A stretch of DNA of 64,000 nucleotides, from the NCBI RefSeq assembly GCF_002964765.1, contig NZ_PQCF01000007.1:124001-188000 (forward strand). The letters run 5' to 3'. The notes under the pieces were generated by a model that had not been told where the DNA came from, searched no databases, and was given only the letters and a program-made list of their open reading frames with translations. A program made the position numbers and the translations under genes. Below are positions 20,135-29,925 of the stretch, piece by piece. Origin of the DNA: Pseudoalteromonas sp. T1lg88 (GTDB taxonomy: Bacteria; Pseudomonadota; Gammaproteobacteria; Enterobacterales; Alteromonadaceae). Within the stretch, counting starts at the first letter, position 1, and the number at the start of each line of letters is the position of its first letter.

Positions 20135-22564
20135 ATGCCAAGTACGCAGATAATACGAATAGCACTGTTTCTTTTGTTCTTGCCTATGATAACCCAAGCG
20201 CAGGCAGCAATTAAGTCTATCAGCCAATTTACTCAAAATATGAGCAAATATCCTGGCTATTTCACCTTTTATTATGCCAATGATGAGGGCAAGCTCTATC
20301 TTGAGGTGGATAAGCTGAAGGCGCCATTTCTATTGCAGCAAAGCCTGCCCTATGGTTTGGGCTCCAATGATATAGGCTTAGACCGTGGCCAGTTGGGTAA
20401 TACCTATTTGGCGCAGTTCGAGCGTATGGGCAACAAGGTGATGTTGCGTGCCTTGAACACGAATTACCGTGCCTCAAGCAGTAACAGTGCAGAGCAACAA
20501 AGCGTGAATGAGGCCTTTGCCTCGAGTATTTTGTACGGTTTTGAGGTGCAGGCGAGCACGGATTCCCGAGTGCTGCTGGACTACACCCCTTATCTGCTCA
20601 GTGATGTGCACGGTGTTAGTCGCACCCTGGCGGCGCGTAAGCAAGGTAACTTTAGTGTCGACACCAGCCGCAGTGCGGTGTTTATGCCGCGCAGTAAGTC
20701 ATTTGTGAAAAATACCGAACTGGAAGCTGTGCTCACCTTTACCGGCACTAAGCCTGGCGAGTATGTGAAACAGGTGAGCGCCGACCCTTACGCCATCAGC
20801 GTGAATATGCATCACTCATTCGTTGCCTTGCCGGACGATAAATACCAGCCAAGAGCCTTCCACCCGCAATCCGGGTATTGGAGCATAGAGCACAAGGATT
20901 ATTCGGCGCCCTTGGGGGAGAGCATGCTGGTGCGTTATATCCCCCGTCACCGCCTGGCCAAAAAACACCCCAATCAGGCCGTTAGCGAGCCGGTGAAACC
21001 CATTATTTACTACCTTGATCCGGGTGTGCCGGAGCCGGTGCGCAGCGCCTTGCTCGATGGTGGCAAATGGTGGAATGCCGCGTTTGAAAAAGCCGGTTAT
21101 AAAAATGCCTTCCAGGTCAAAATGCTGCCCGAGCATGCCGATCCCATGGACGTACGCTTTAACGTTATTCAATGGGTACATCGCGCCACTCGAGGCTGGT
21201 CGTACGGCAGCTCAGTGATAGATCCGCGCACCGGTGAAATTATTAAAGGTCATGTCACACTAGGTTCGCTGCGTGTGCGTCAGGATATCCTGATTGCCGA
21301 AGCCCTGGCCGCTCCTTATAAAAAGGGTGATGAAGTCACCGCCGAGTTGCAGGCCATGGCGCTGGACAGAATTCGTCAGCTCAGTGCCCATGAAATTGGC
21401 CACACCCTGGGAATAGCCCATAACTTTGCCGCTTCGCCCAAAGCGCGTGCTTCGGTGATGGACTACCCGCATCCCTTGGTCAGCCTGGACGAGCAGGGCG
21501 TGCTGGATATATCAAAAGCCTATGCCAAGGGCATGGGCGTGTGGGATGAACAGGTGATTAAATATGGTTATGGCGACTTTAGCCGCCAAAACGAGGCTCA
21601 AGCCTTGGCCAAGATCCTTGCCGAGAACAACGCCCTTGGCCTCGAGTTTATCTCCGATAGAGACGCCCGTGCTCAGGGCGGCGCCCATCCCAATGGTCAT
21701 TTGTGGGATAACGGCGATAATCCAAGTAGAGAGCTGGAACGCGTGATGGCGGTACGGGCCAAAGCCCTGTCCCGTTTTGGAGTTGATAATATCAAAGCCG
21801 GCACCTCTTTATCTCAGCTTGAAGAAGTGCTGGTGCCCTTGTATCTATTCCACCGTTATCAGGTGGAAGCCGCGGTCAAGCTGATCGCCGGTGTGGATTA
21901 CAGCTACGAGGTGCGTGGTAAAGAGCAGGTGCAGGGCGCGCAAGTGGTCGATGCCGGGGTGCAACGTCAGGCTTTGGCCTCGCTGCTGCTTACTTTGGAT
22001 GCCAAAGAGCTGGTGGTGCCGGAGTCAATTCTGGCCTTGATCCCGCCTAAAGCCTATGGCGAATACAACACCCGCGAAAGCATAGTAGGCCGTACCGGTC
22101 TGACTCTGGATGCCATGGCTCTGCCTGAAGTGGCGGCAAACCATAGCTTGAGCCTGCTGTTACACCCAGAGCGCGTTAATCGTCTGGCGCAGCAAGGTGC
22201 CCGCTCTGAACAGGCCTATAATCTGGATACCTTGCTTGATACCCTGGTGAAGCGGGTATTCGACAATAACCATGGCAATGCCATGGAGGCAAAAGTGCAG
22301 CACCGTATTCAATGGTTGACGGCACAGCACTTTGCCAATCTGGTTGCCAGCGATAAGGTGGCACCTGAGGTACAGGCCCAGTTCAAATTTTACCTGCAGC
22401 GTGTGGCTGATGATTACCGACAAAACAAGCTGCTAGGTAGCGTTAGCTCAGGGGAGAGCGCCTTTAAACAACATCTGGCCGATGCCATTAATCATTTCCT
22501 TGAAACCGGTCAGTGGCAACAAGGCTTTAAGCCATTACCCTTACCACCAGGCTCGCCTATTTAG
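20135..22564 (+). CDS. Secreted zinc-dependent metalloprotease (DUF5117/DUF4953 type)
   Basis: About 809 residues with a signal peptide (RIALFLLFLPMITQAQA-AI). The catalytic motif HEIGHTLGIAH (His419, Glu420, His423, His429) is the extended metzincin HExxHxxGxxH site, and SVMDYP follows as the Met-turn. The N-terminal part (YPGYFTFYYANDEGKLYLEV) matches the DUF5117 region found in large zinc metalloproteases of Bacteroidetes and gammaproteobacteria. ATG 20135 is preferred over an upstream in-frame start because the signal peptide begins there. Its biological substrate is unknown. It stands alone, divergent from fbp. Confidence 0.85.
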   Translation: MPSTQIIRIALFLLFLPMITQAQAAIKSISQFTQNMSKYPGYFTFYYANDEGKLYLEVDKLKAPFLLQQSLPYGLGSNDIGLDRGQLGNTYLAQFERMGNKVMLRALNTNYRASSSNSAEQQSVNEAFASSILYGFEVQASTDSRVLLDYTPYLLSDVHGVSRTLAARKQGNFSVDTSRSAVFMPRSKSFVKNTELEAVLTFTGTKPGEYVKQVSADPYAISVNMHHSFVALPDDKYQPRAFHPQSGYWSIEHKDYSAPLGESMLVRYIPRHRLAKKHPNQAVSEPVKPIIYYLDPGVPEPVRSALLDGGKWWNAAFEKAGYKNAFQVKMLPEHADPMDVRFNVIQWVHRATRGWSYGSSVIDPRTGEIIKGHVTLGSLRVRQDILIAEALAAPYKKGDEVTAELQAMALDRIRQLSAHEIGHTLGIAHNFAASPKARASVMDYPHPLVSLDEQGVLDISKAYAKGMGVWDEQVIKYGYGDFSRQNEAQALAKILAENNALGLEFISDRDARAQGGAHPNGHLWDNGDNPSRELERVMAVRAKALSRFGVDNIKAGTSLSQLEEVLVPLYLFHRYQVEAAVKLIAGVDYSYEVRGKEQVQGAQVVDAGVQRQALASLLLTLDAKELVVPESILALIPPKAYGEYNTRESIVGRTGLTLDAMALPEVAANHSLSLLLHPERVNRLAQQGARSEQAYNLDTLLDTLVKRVFDNNHGNAMEAKVQHRIQWLTAQHFANLVASDKVAPEVQAQFKFYLQRVADDYRQNKLLGSVSSGESAFKQHLADAINHFLETGQWQQGFKPLPLPPGSPI

Positions 22565-22610
22565 GGAGACCCTAGGTAGATTGGCAGGGCTAAATTTGGC
22601 ATCATATAAG

Positions 22611-22645
22611 GCCGCGCAATACTTAGCGATTGCGCGGCTTTTATT
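22611..22645 (+). terminator. Intrinsic terminator before mpl
   Basis: GCCGCGCAAT (22611-22620) pairs with ATTGCGCGGC (22629-22638), followed by TTTTATTATT. It ends the metalloprotease transcript only 15 bases before the mpl start, so mpl may have its promoter inside or just upstream, or be partly read through. Confidence 0.85.
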
Positions 22646-22659
22646 ATTAGGAAGTCATT

Positions 22660-24015
22660 ATGCACATACATATTCTCGGCATCTGCGGTACCTTTATGGG
22701 CGGTATTGCGGCGATTGCCAAGGCCTTAGGCCATCATGTGACCGGCTCGGATCAAAACGTTTACCCGCCGATGAGCACTCAGCTTGAAGAGTTAGGCATT
22801 GAATTGGTGCAGGGCTATGATCCCGCTCAGCTAGAGCCAGCCCCCGACGTAGTGGTCATTGGTAATGCCATGAGTCGCGGCAATCCCTGTGTTGAATATG
22901 TATTGGAAAAAGGCCTGCGTTATACCTCGGGTCCTGAATGGCTAAAAGAGCATATCCTGCGTGATAGCTGGGTGTTAGCGGTCGCCGGTACCCATGGTAA
23001 AACCACCACTGCCAGTATGCTGGCCTGGGTGCTCGAATACGCCGGACTCAAGCCGGGCTTTTTAATTGGCGGTGTAGTGCAGAATTTCGGTATCTCGGCG
23101 CGCGTGGGTGAAACCCCGTTTTTCGTTATCGAAGCCGATGAATATGACACGGCATTTTTCGACAAGCGCAGTAAGTTTGTCCATTACCTGCCAAGAACGC
23201 TGATCCTGAATAACCTGGAATTTGACCACGCGGATATTTTTGCCGACCTAAGCGCCATTCAAACCCAGTTTCACCACCTACTGCGAACCCTGCCGGGCTC
23301 GGGCAAGGCGATTTACCCCAGCGATGATCAGGCTCTGGTCGAGGTGATCAACAAGGGCTTTTGGAGTGAGCAAGAAGTCTTAGGTGCTGAGCAATGGGAT
23401 TATCAATTATTGAAGGCCGATGGCAGTGAGTTTACCGTGCTGTTTGCCGGTGAGCCGCAAGGCGTGGTGCGTTGGCAGGCCATTGGCGAACACAATGTTA
23501 AGAATGCCCTGATGACCATAGCCGCCGCACGCCATGTGGGTATTCCGGTGGCAAGCAGCATAGCCGCGCTGGCGGAATTTATCTCGCCTAAGCGCCGTAT
23601 GGAGCACAAGGGTGAGGTGGTTGGCGTCAATGTTTATGACGACTTTGCCCATCACCCCACGGCCATTGCCACCACCTTGGCGGGTCTGCGTGCCAAGGTC
23701 GGCGATGAGCGCATTATTGCGGTGCTAGAGCCGCGCTCAAACACTATGAAGATGGGTGTGCATCAGGACACCCTGCTGGACTCCCTGGCAGGCGCCGATG
23801 AAGTATTTTTATTCGAGCCCCCCGAGCTTGGCTGGTCGCTGCAAGAGCGCGCCGAGCAGGCCGGTGCCCGTTGTTTAGCGGATATTGATGCCTTGGTGGC
23901 AGAGATAGTGGCCGCGGCCGAAACTGGGAGTCATATACTGGTTATGAGTAACGGTGGCTTTGGCGGCATTCACCAAAAGCTGCTCCATGCCTTAGCACAA
24001 AAGGAAACATCATGA
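22660..24015 (+). CDS. mpl: Murein peptide ligase Mpl
   Basis: A 451-residue Mur-ligase that reattaches the recycled tripeptide L-Ala-gamma-D-Glu-meso-DAP to UDP-MurNAc in peptidoglycan recycling. The start [21 protein letters not shown] is the typical Mpl N-terminus. The P-loop [11 protein letters not shown] is at about 109-119. Conserved ATPase blocks [16 protein letters not shown] and [10 protein letters not shown] follow. It ends four bases inside ubiX, implying coupling. Confidence 0.96.
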   Translation: MHIHILGICGTFMGGIAAIAKALGHHVTGSDQNVYPPMSTQLEELGIELVQGYDPAQLEPAPDVVVIGNAMSRGNPCVEYVLEKGLRYTSGPEWLKEHILRDSWVLAVAGTHGKTTTASMLAWVLEYAGLKPGFLIGGVVQNFGISARVGETPFFVIEADEYDTAFFDKRSKFVHYLPRTLILNNLEFDHADIFADLSAIQTQFHHLLRTLPGSGKAIYPSDDQALVEVINKGFWSEQEVLGAEQWDYQLLKADGSEFTVLFAGEPQGVVRWQAIGEHNVKNALMTIAAARHVGIPVASSIAALAEFISPKRRMEHKGEVVGVNVYDDFAHHPTAIATTLAGLRAKVGDERIIAVLEPRSNTMKMGVHQDTLLDSLAGADEVFLFEPPELGWSLQERAEQAGARCLADIDALVAEIVAAAETGSHILVMSNGGFGGIHQKLLHALAQKETS

Positions 24016-24635
24016 GCACATTTAAAGAGCCCATTACCCTGGCCTTTAGCGGCGCCTCCGGAGCCCCTTACGGTTTGCGTTTATTACAGGTGTTGATAGA
24101 GCAAGGCCACCAGGTATTTGTGTTGATCTCCAGCGCCGCCCGGGTGGTGTTTGATACCGAATCAGGCATTAAGCTGTCCGGCCATGAGGATAAGGCAACG
24201 GAGCAACTCAGTGCCTTGGTCAATGCTGCCGATGGCCAACTTAAGGTCTTTGGTAAGGATAACTGGTTCAGCCCGGTAGCATCAGGCTCAGCCGCGCCGA
24301 AAAAAATGGTGGTGTGTCCCTGCAGTGCCGGTACCGTGTCGGCAATTGCCCTAGGCGCCTCGGACAACCTGATGGAGCGTGCCGCCGATGTGGTGATCAA
24401 AGAGCGTGGCCAACTGATCTTGGTACCCAGAGAAACCCCTTTTAGTGAAATTCACCTGGAAAATATGCTGAAACTGGCGCGCATGGGCGTCACCATAATG
24501 CCGGCGGCTCCGGGCTTTTATCATCAACCTGAGTCGATAGCCGATCTGGTCGACTTTATGGTAGCCCGTATTCTCGATCATCTGGGCATAGAGCAGAGAC
24601 TTACCTCGCGTTGGGGTTATGGAGAACAAAAATAA
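24012..24635 (+). CDS. ubiX: Flavin prenyltransferase UbiX
   Basis: A 207-residue enzyme that prenylates FMN to make the cofactor of the UbiD decarboxylase in ubiquinone synthesis. [13 protein letters not shown]-type N-terminus ([16 protein letters not shown]) binds [22 protein letters not shown] and [14 protein letters not shown] are conserved. Overlap with mpl by four bases and direct abutment with the next ABC gene suggest one transcription unit from mpl to the methyltransferase gene at 26991. Confidence 0.95.
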   Translation: MSTFKEPITLAFSGASGAPYGLRLLQVLIEQGHQVFVLISSAARVVFDTESGIKLSGHEDKATEQLSALVNAADGQLKVFGKDNWFSPVASGSAAPKKMVVCPCSAGTVSAIALGASDNLMERAADVVIKERGQLILVPRETPFSEIHLENMLKLARMGVTIMPAAPGFYHQPESIADLVDFMVARILDHLGIEQRLTSRWGYGEQK

Positions 24636-25556
24636 ATGACCATTGCATTGAATATTCAAGGGTTAAAAAAGACCTATAAAAACGGCGTTGAAGCCGTCAA
24701 AGGCATAGATTTACAAGTACAGCAGGGAGATTTCTTTGCCCTGTTAGGCCCCAATGGCGCCGGTAAGTCCACCACCATAGGGGTGATCTCATCGCTGGTG
24801 AACAAAACCGCGGGCAAGGTTGAAGTTTTCGGCCATGATATAGATACCGACCTGGAAGCGGCTAAATCCGAGCTGGGTTTAGTGCCGCAAGAGTTTAACT
24901 TTAGCCAGTTTGAAACCCTGCAGCAGATTTTAGTTAACCAGGCCGGTTATTATGGCGTGCCTCGCGCCGAAGCCCATAAGCGTGCCGACAAGTACCTGGC
25001 ACAGCTTGGTTTGTTAGATAAAAAAGACAAGGCCGATCGTACGCTTTCTGGTGGTATGAAACGCCGCCTGATGATCGCCCGCGCCCTGATGCATGAGCCC
25101 AAGCTGTTGATCCTTGATGAGCCAACCGCGGGTGTAGATATCGAATTACGCCGCTCCATGTGGGATTTCTTACGTGAAATCAACAAGCAAGGGGTGACCA
25201 TTATTCTTACCACCCACTATTTGGAAGAAGCCGAGCTGCTCTGTAAAAACATCGCCATTATCGACCATGGCATCATAGTTGAGCACACCACCATCAAGGC
25301 GCTGCTGGCTAAGCTGGATAAAGAAACCTTTGTGCTTGATTTAAAGCAGCCGGTGCAGCCGATAAGCCTGGAGGGCTACCAATTTGCCCTGACCGACGAC
25401 CACACCCTGGAGGTGGAAGTCGCCAAGTCACAGGGCCTTAATGGCGTATTTAGCGCCTTAAGTGAGCAGGGCAATACTGTGTTGAGCATGCGTAACAAGG
25501 CCAACCGTTTAGAAGAGTTGTTCGTCGGCTTGTTAAATCAAGGGCGAGGGGAGTGA
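24636..25556 (+). CDS. yadG: ABC transporter ATP-binding protein, YadG-like
   Basis: A 306-residue ATPase of the ABC-2 exporter class. Walker A GPNGAGKST is at 38-46, signature LSGGMKRR near 137, Walker B LLILDEPTAGVD and switch TTHYLEEAE follow. The ATG starts right after the ubiX stop. Length and the partner permease match E. coli YadGH. The exported compound is not known. Confidence 0.9.
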   Translation: MTIALNIQGLKKTYKNGVEAVKGIDLQVQQGDFFALLGPNGAGKSTTIGVISSLVNKTAGKVEVFGHDIDTDLEAAKSELGLVPQEFNFSQFETLQQILVNQAGYYGVPRAEAHKRADKYLAQLGLLDKKDKADRTLSGGMKRRLMIARALMHEPKLLILDEPTAGVDIELRRSMWDFLREINKQGVTIILTTHYLEEAELLCKNIAIIDHGIIVEHTTIKALLAKLDKETFVLDLKQPVQPISLEGYQFALTDDHTLEVEVAKSQGLNGVFSALSEQGNTVLSMRNKANRLEELFVGLLNQGRGE

Positions 25557-25558
25557 TC

Positions 25559-26326
25559 ATGTTGAAGTATGGCGTTGCGCTAAAAAGTATTTGGATCAAA
25601 GAATGTATTCGTTTTTTGCGAATTTGGGTGCAAACCCTGGTGCCCCCGGCGATCACCATGACCCTGTATTTCGTGATTTTCGGTAGCCTGATCGGCTCGC
25701 GCATCGGCGAAATGGGTGGCTTTAGCTATATGGAATTTATCGTCCCGGGTCTGATCATGATGTCGGTGATCACTAACTCCTACTCCAATGTGGCTTCAAG
25801 TTTCTATTCCACCAAGTTTCAAAAGAGTATAGAAGAGCTGCTGGTGGCGCCGGTGCCCAATTACATTATTGTGCTGGGTTATATGGGCGGTGGCATGGCC
25901 CGTGGCATGCTGGTGGGCTTAATCGTGACCCTGGTATCACTGTTTTTTGTGGATATTCAAATTCATAATATCTTTGTGATTGTCGCCACGGTGATTTTAA
26001 CTTCGGCGGTGTTTGCCCTCGGCGGTTTAATCAATGCCGTGTATGCCAACAGCTTCGACGATATCAGCATTATCCCTACCTTTGTGCTAACGCCACTGAC
26101 TTACCTGGGCGGCGTGTTTTATTCCATCACGCTACTGCCTGAGTTTTGGCAAGGGGTATCGCAAATTAACCCCATCATCTACATGGTTAATGCTTTCCGC
26201 TTTGGCTTTTTAGGTGTGTCCGATGTAAATATCTGGTTCTCATTCGCCGTCTTGCTGGCGTTTATTACTGTGTTATTTACCTTAGCATTAACATTGATTC
26301 GTAAGGGTGTGGGGTTACGTCACTGA
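25559..26326 (+). CDS. yadH: ABC-2 type permease, YadH-like
   Basis: About 255 residues with six hydrophobic segments (for example TMTLYFVIFGSLIG, FIVPGLIMMSVI, LVGLIVTLVSLFFV, FVIVATVILTSAVFALGGL, FAVLLAFITVLFTLAL). YFVIFG and the C-terminal LGGVFYSITLLPEFWQ block are typical of ABC-2 permeases. The ATG at 25559 has GGGGAG five bases upstream; a GTG at 25553 is the alternative. It works with the ATPase just before it, and its stop overlaps the next start by one base. Confidence 0.9.
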   Translation: MLKYGVALKSIWIKECIRFLRIWVQTLVPPAITMTLYFVIFGSLIGSRIGEMGGFSYMEFIVPGLIMMSVITNSYSNVASSFYSTKFQKSIEELLVAPVPNYIIVLGYMGGGMARGMLVGLIVTLVSLFFVDIQIHNIFVIVATVILTSAVFALGGLINAVYANSFDDISIIPTFVLTPLTYLGGVFYSITLLPEFWQGVSQINPIIYMVNAFRFGFLGVSDVNIWFSFAVLLAFITVLFTLALTLIRKGVGLRH

Positions 26327-26991
26327 TGAGCGAAGCAAATTCAAGAGCCATAGTCTCTAACCAGCCAAGCCTGCATGAAAAACTTGATGAAGTGGTGAAC
26401 AAGCACCTGAGTGTGGAGTTTAAAAAGCCCATTGCCGCGCATACCCAAGCGGCCTTTGATGAGGTTAATGCCAGGGTGCAGGCTTTTAATGGCCCTATTA
26501 TTCTTGATTCCTGTTGTGGCGTCGGGGAGAGTACAGCGAACTTGGCTAAGCTGCACCCAGACGCGCTAGTGATAGGCATAGATAAGTCGGCGCACCGTTT
26601 AGATAAGCATGATGTGCAGTATCGCCAGGATGAAGATGCCCAGTATATGCTGGTGCAGGCGGATCTGAACGACTTTTGGCGCTTGGCTGTGCAGGCCAAC
26701 TGGCAGCCAACGCACCATTATTTGCTCTATCCCAACCCTTGGCCCAAAGCCAAGCACTTGCAGCGACGCTGGCATGGTGCCGCGGTATTCCCAAGCATAG
26801 TGCAGCTTGGCGGCAAGCTTGAACTGCGCAGCAACTGGGATATTTATGTGCGTGAGTTTGCCCGTGCTCTGCAACTGGCGGGACACCCAACTCAGGTCAG
26901 TGAGTATGCCAGTGACACAGCCATTACCCCGTTCGAGCGTAAGTATTGGGCCAGTGGCCAGCAAAGCTATCGCTTAGTGGTTGATCTGTAA
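26326..26991 (+). CDS. TrmB-like SAM-dependent methyltransferase
   Basis: A 221-residue Rossmann methyltransferase. ILDSCCGVGESTANLAKLHP is the AdoMet-binding motif I, VIGIDKSAHRL is motif II, and HYLLYPNPWPKAKHLQRRWH corresponds to the FPDPWPKKRHHKRR signature of tRNA guanine-46-N7 methyltransferase TrmB. The motif I cysteines and the shorter, altered C-terminus differ from canonical TrmB, so this is probably a divergent paralogue; its target could still be tRNA. It overlaps yadH by one base. Confidence 0.75.
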   Translation: MSEANSRAIVSNQPSLHEKLDEVVNKHLSVEFKKPIAAHTQAAFDEVNARVQAFNGPIILDSCCGVGESTANLAKLHPDALVIGIDKSAHRLDKHDVQYRQDEDAQYMLVQADLNDFWRLAVQANWQPTHHYLLYPNPWPKAKHLQRRWHGAAVFPSIVQLGGKLELRSNWDIYVREFARALQLAGHPTQVSEYASDTAITPFERKYWASGQQSYRLVVDL

Positions 26992-27224
26992 GCGTATCTG
27001 GTTGGGCACAAGGACGGACTCCGAACTTGTGCCCATCACTGAAACTTATGTTGAGAATGTCGTAAAAAATTCATGCAACATTCTTAAAATTGACCAAAGC
27101 TGCAAGACTTTTTTAGGTGATTGCTATAAAGTGAGCGCAAGTAAATCGACCGCTTGAAGCGATCCGTCATCGCCTTATATCGGTATAGTGAACCGGTATC
27201 CAAGCCAACCCAATTAGGTATGTC

Positions 27225-28853
27225 ATGAGTGATAAGCGTTTTGCCGTAGCATCAGAGCACAGCTTGATGCGCGTCTTTACGGTGCCAGAGGCACCGGACT
27301 CAACGCTCAGCAAAATAGAAGCCGAGATCTCCAGTAACCTGGCCGGTTTCCTGAATGAGAACATCGCTGCGGTGGAAAAACCGCTGCATGAAATTGAGCG
27401 CGATTTTGAATCGGCGCAGATCCCAGAAGAGCCTATGTTTGTCAGCGCTCACGCGCAGGACATCATGGATAAGCTGGTGGCGCATTCGGTGCACACCGCA
27501 GCTCCAAGCTTTATCGGCCATATGACCTCGGCCCTGCCTCACTTTGTGTTACCGCTGTCTAAGCTGATGGTGGGTTTAAACCAGAACCTGGTAAAAATTG
27601 AGACCTCTAAGGCCTTTACGCCTTTGGAGCGCCAGGTTATCGGCATGCTCCATCATATGGCTTATGACCGTAAGCAGGGTTTTTATGATAAATGGATGCA
27701 CAGTGCCAAGACATCCCTGGGCGCTTTTTGCTCCGGCGGCACAGTGGCTAATATTACGGCGCTGTGGATCGCCCGTAACCGCTTACTCAAACCCGAAGGT
27801 GATTTTAAAGGCATAGGCGCTCAAGGCCTTATTGCGGCCATGTTCCACTATGGCTACAAGGGCCTGGCGGTACTGGTGTCGGAGCGCGGTCACTATTCAC
27901 TGGGTAAGTCGGCAGACTTACTTGGCATAGGTCGCGACCACTTTATATCCATTCCTACCGATAAAGACAATAAGGTGGATGTGGAGGCCATGCGCAAAGA
28001 AGCGCAGGCGCTGCAGGCGCAAGGTATTAAGGTGATGGCCATTGTCGGTGTAGCCGGGACTACGGAAACCGGGAATATCGACCCTCTTAATGAGATGGCG
28101 GATTTGGCGGCGGAAATCGACTGCCATTTCCATGTCGATGCAGCTTGGGGTGGCGCGACCCTGTTGTCGCAAAATGCCCGTCATTTGTTGGCCGGTATCG
28201 AGCGTGCCGACTCCATCACCATAGATGCCCATAAACAAATGTATGTGCCCATGGGCGCGGGTATCGTGCTGTTTAAAGATCCCACGGCCACCGATGCCAT
28301 CGAACACCACGCCGAATATATTCTGCGTAAGGGCTCAAAAGACTTAGGCAGCCATACCCTGGAAGGCAGCCGTCCGGGCATGGCCATGCTGGTGCATGCC
28401 TGCTTGCGTATTATTGGCCGTAAAGGCTATGAAATGCTGATCGACAAGAGCTTGGACAAGGCCCGTTACTTTGCCGACTTGATCAAGGCGGAGCCGGACT
28501 TTGAACTGATCTCCGAGCCTGAGCTGTGTTTGCTGACCTATCGCTATGTGCCCGAGGCCATCAAGGCGCGCTTAAAAACCGCCGATGAGCAAACCAAGCT
28601 GGATATTTACGCTGCCCTTAACCGCTTTACCGCCAGTATGCAGAAGCGCCAGCGTGAAGCCGGACGTTCATTCGTGTCGCGAACCCGATTAACGCCGCCA
28701 GAATATGGCTATCAGCCGACCGTAGTGTTCCGTGTGGTCTTGGCTAACCCTCTTACTTCAAAGGAAATATTGCAAAATATCCTGGCTGAGCAGCGGGAGC
28801 TGGCCTTGTCCGATCCCATGTATAAGAAATACCTAGCGAAATACTTAACCTGA
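27225..28853 (+). CDS. panP: Pyridoxal-dependent aspartate 1-decarboxylase PanP
   Basis: A 542-residue group II PLP decarboxylase. AFCSGGTVANITALWIARNR binds the PLP phosphate, HVDAAWGG holds the PLP-stacking Asp/Ala, and Lys337 in TIDAHKQMYVPMGAG is the Schiff-base lysine. Length and sequence style fit PanP, which makes beta-alanine for pantothenate and CoA in Vibrio, Shewanella and relatives that lack PanD. Older databases often call it glutamate decarboxylase. The 233-base leader upstream shows no recognised operator. It converges on the hydrolase gene. Confidence 0.9.
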   Translation: MSDKRFAVASEHSLMRVFTVPEAPDSTLSKIEAEISSNLAGFLNENIAAVEKPLHEIERDFESAQIPEEPMFVSAHAQDIMDKLVAHSVHTAAPSFIGHMTSALPHFVLPLSKLMVGLNQNLVKIETSKAFTPLERQVIGMLHHMAYDRKQGFYDKWMHSAKTSLGAFCSGGTVANITALWIARNRLLKPEGDFKGIGAQGLIAAMFHYGYKGLAVLVSERGHYSLGKSADLLGIGRDHFISIPTDKDNKVDVEAMRKEAQALQAQGIKVMAIVGVAGTTETGNIDPLNEMADLAAEIDCHFHVDAAWGGATLLSQNARHLLAGIERADSITIDAHKQMYVPMGAGIVLFKDPTATDAIEHHAEYILRKGSKDLGSHTLEGSRPGMAMLVHACLRIIGRKGYEMLIDKSLDKARYFADLIKAEPDFELISEPELCLLTYRYVPEAIKARLKTADEQTKLDIYAALNRFTASMQKRQREAGRSFVSRTRLTPPEYGYQPTVVFRVVLANPLTSKEILQNILAEQRELALSDPMYKKYLAKYLT

Positions 28854-28977
28854 GGTTTGGGTAAGGGATAACCAGGCGAATTTACGCACTAATAGCTGGC
28901 TATTGGTAGTGAACTCAACGCCGTTAGCGCCAAAACAGGCTGCTAGAAAGGCATTAGCTATCCGAAGCTCAGGTTAC

Positions 28978-29919
28978 TTATAATTGCTCGCAGAAGTTGA
29001 GCAAATCGCGCAGCAGGGCTTTTCGTATGGAGTCCTGCTCGCATAAAAGTTCATGCCGAGCGCCAGAGTAGGTTTTTAACGCGGCCTGCTGCTGGGCATG
29101 GACAAAGTCCTGATAGGGCGAGGTATCCACCACGCTATCTTGTTGCGCTGCGGCAATAAACAAGGGCACAGGGCACAGACTCTTCCTTAGTTTTGCTATC
29201 GCCTTAAAGGCCGCATTCAACCATTTATAGGTCACGCCACCTAGCTGTAATTCCGGGCTTTGCTGATACAAGGCACGAAAACGCCGGTAACGCTCCTCAC
29301 TATGGGTTAATTCATTTTCGCTAAAGGGCACCGCCGCATAGGGGCCGTGTCCGGGCACATAACCTTCGCCCTTGGTAAAGGTGCAGACAGAGCTGGCCCA
29401 CAACTTGGCGAGCCAGGGCGCCGTTGAGCCCGTGTTTATCTGCAACATGGGGGCACTTAAAAAGAGTCCGGCAAACTGTTCAGGATGAGTGCATGCATAA
29501 TCCAGAGCGATGGCGCCGCCCATGGAGTGACCGAGCAAGACCTTTTTGCCCGGCCATTGGGGATTGACGACCTGGGTAATAAACTCATGCAGATCCGATT
29601 TATAGTCCTCGAAATCGCCGACATAGCCCTTATGGGTATCGGTAAGATGGCGGTAGGAGCGCCCCTGGCCCTGATGATCGACTATAAACACGGCGATATT
29701 GTTACGCGCCAGCTCCCACAGCAATTCCTGATATTTTTGCGCCGCTTCGATGCGCCCCGAGCTGATCACCAAGGCGTAATCGGCGCGATAGGGCAGATGA
29801 TAGGCGTAAAACAACTTACCATGCTTGGTATCCAAAAAGCCTGAGGTCATATCCTGATGCCAAAAATGGGCAATGGCATCATGGTTTTTATGGAGCAGGG
29901 CTTCGCTGGAATAAAACAT
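28978..29919 (-). CDS. pldB: Alpha/beta hydrolase, lysophospholipase (PldB-like)
   Basis: A 313-residue hydrolase. VDHQGQGRSYR marks the oxyanion region, GHSMGG (Ser132) is the nucleophile elbow, and AAAQQDSVVDT and SGARHELLCEQD supply the acid and histidine. This is the PldB / monoacylglycerol lipase subgroup; the likely reaction is release of fatty acid from lysophospholipid at the inner membrane. It lies 6 bases downstream of the sensor kinase gene on the same strand, so it may be cotranscribed with cpxRA. Confidence 0.85.
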   Translation of the reverse strand: MFYSSEALLHKNHDAIAHFWHQDMTSGFLDTKHGKLFYAYHLPYRADYALVISSGRIEAAQKYQELLWELARNNIAVFIVDHQGQGRSYRHLTDTHKGYVGDFEDYKSDLHEFITQVVNPQWPGKKVLLGHSMGGAIALDYACTHPEQFAGLFLSAPMLQINTGSTAPWLAKLWASSVCTFTKGEGYVPGHGPYAAVPFSENELTHSEERYRRFRALYQQSPELQLGGVTYKWLNAAFKAIAKLRKSLCPVPLFIAAAQQDSVVDTSPYQDFVHAQQQAALKTYSGARHELLCEQDSIRKALLRDLLNFCEQL

Positions 29920-29925
29920 TCAGTA

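Noticed and set aside
28846-28977. Inverted TAACCTGAG / CTCAGGTTA pair between panP and the hydrolase gene
   Set aside because: Arms are 9 bases and over 110 bases apart with no T-run, so it was not called a terminator or a mobile element.
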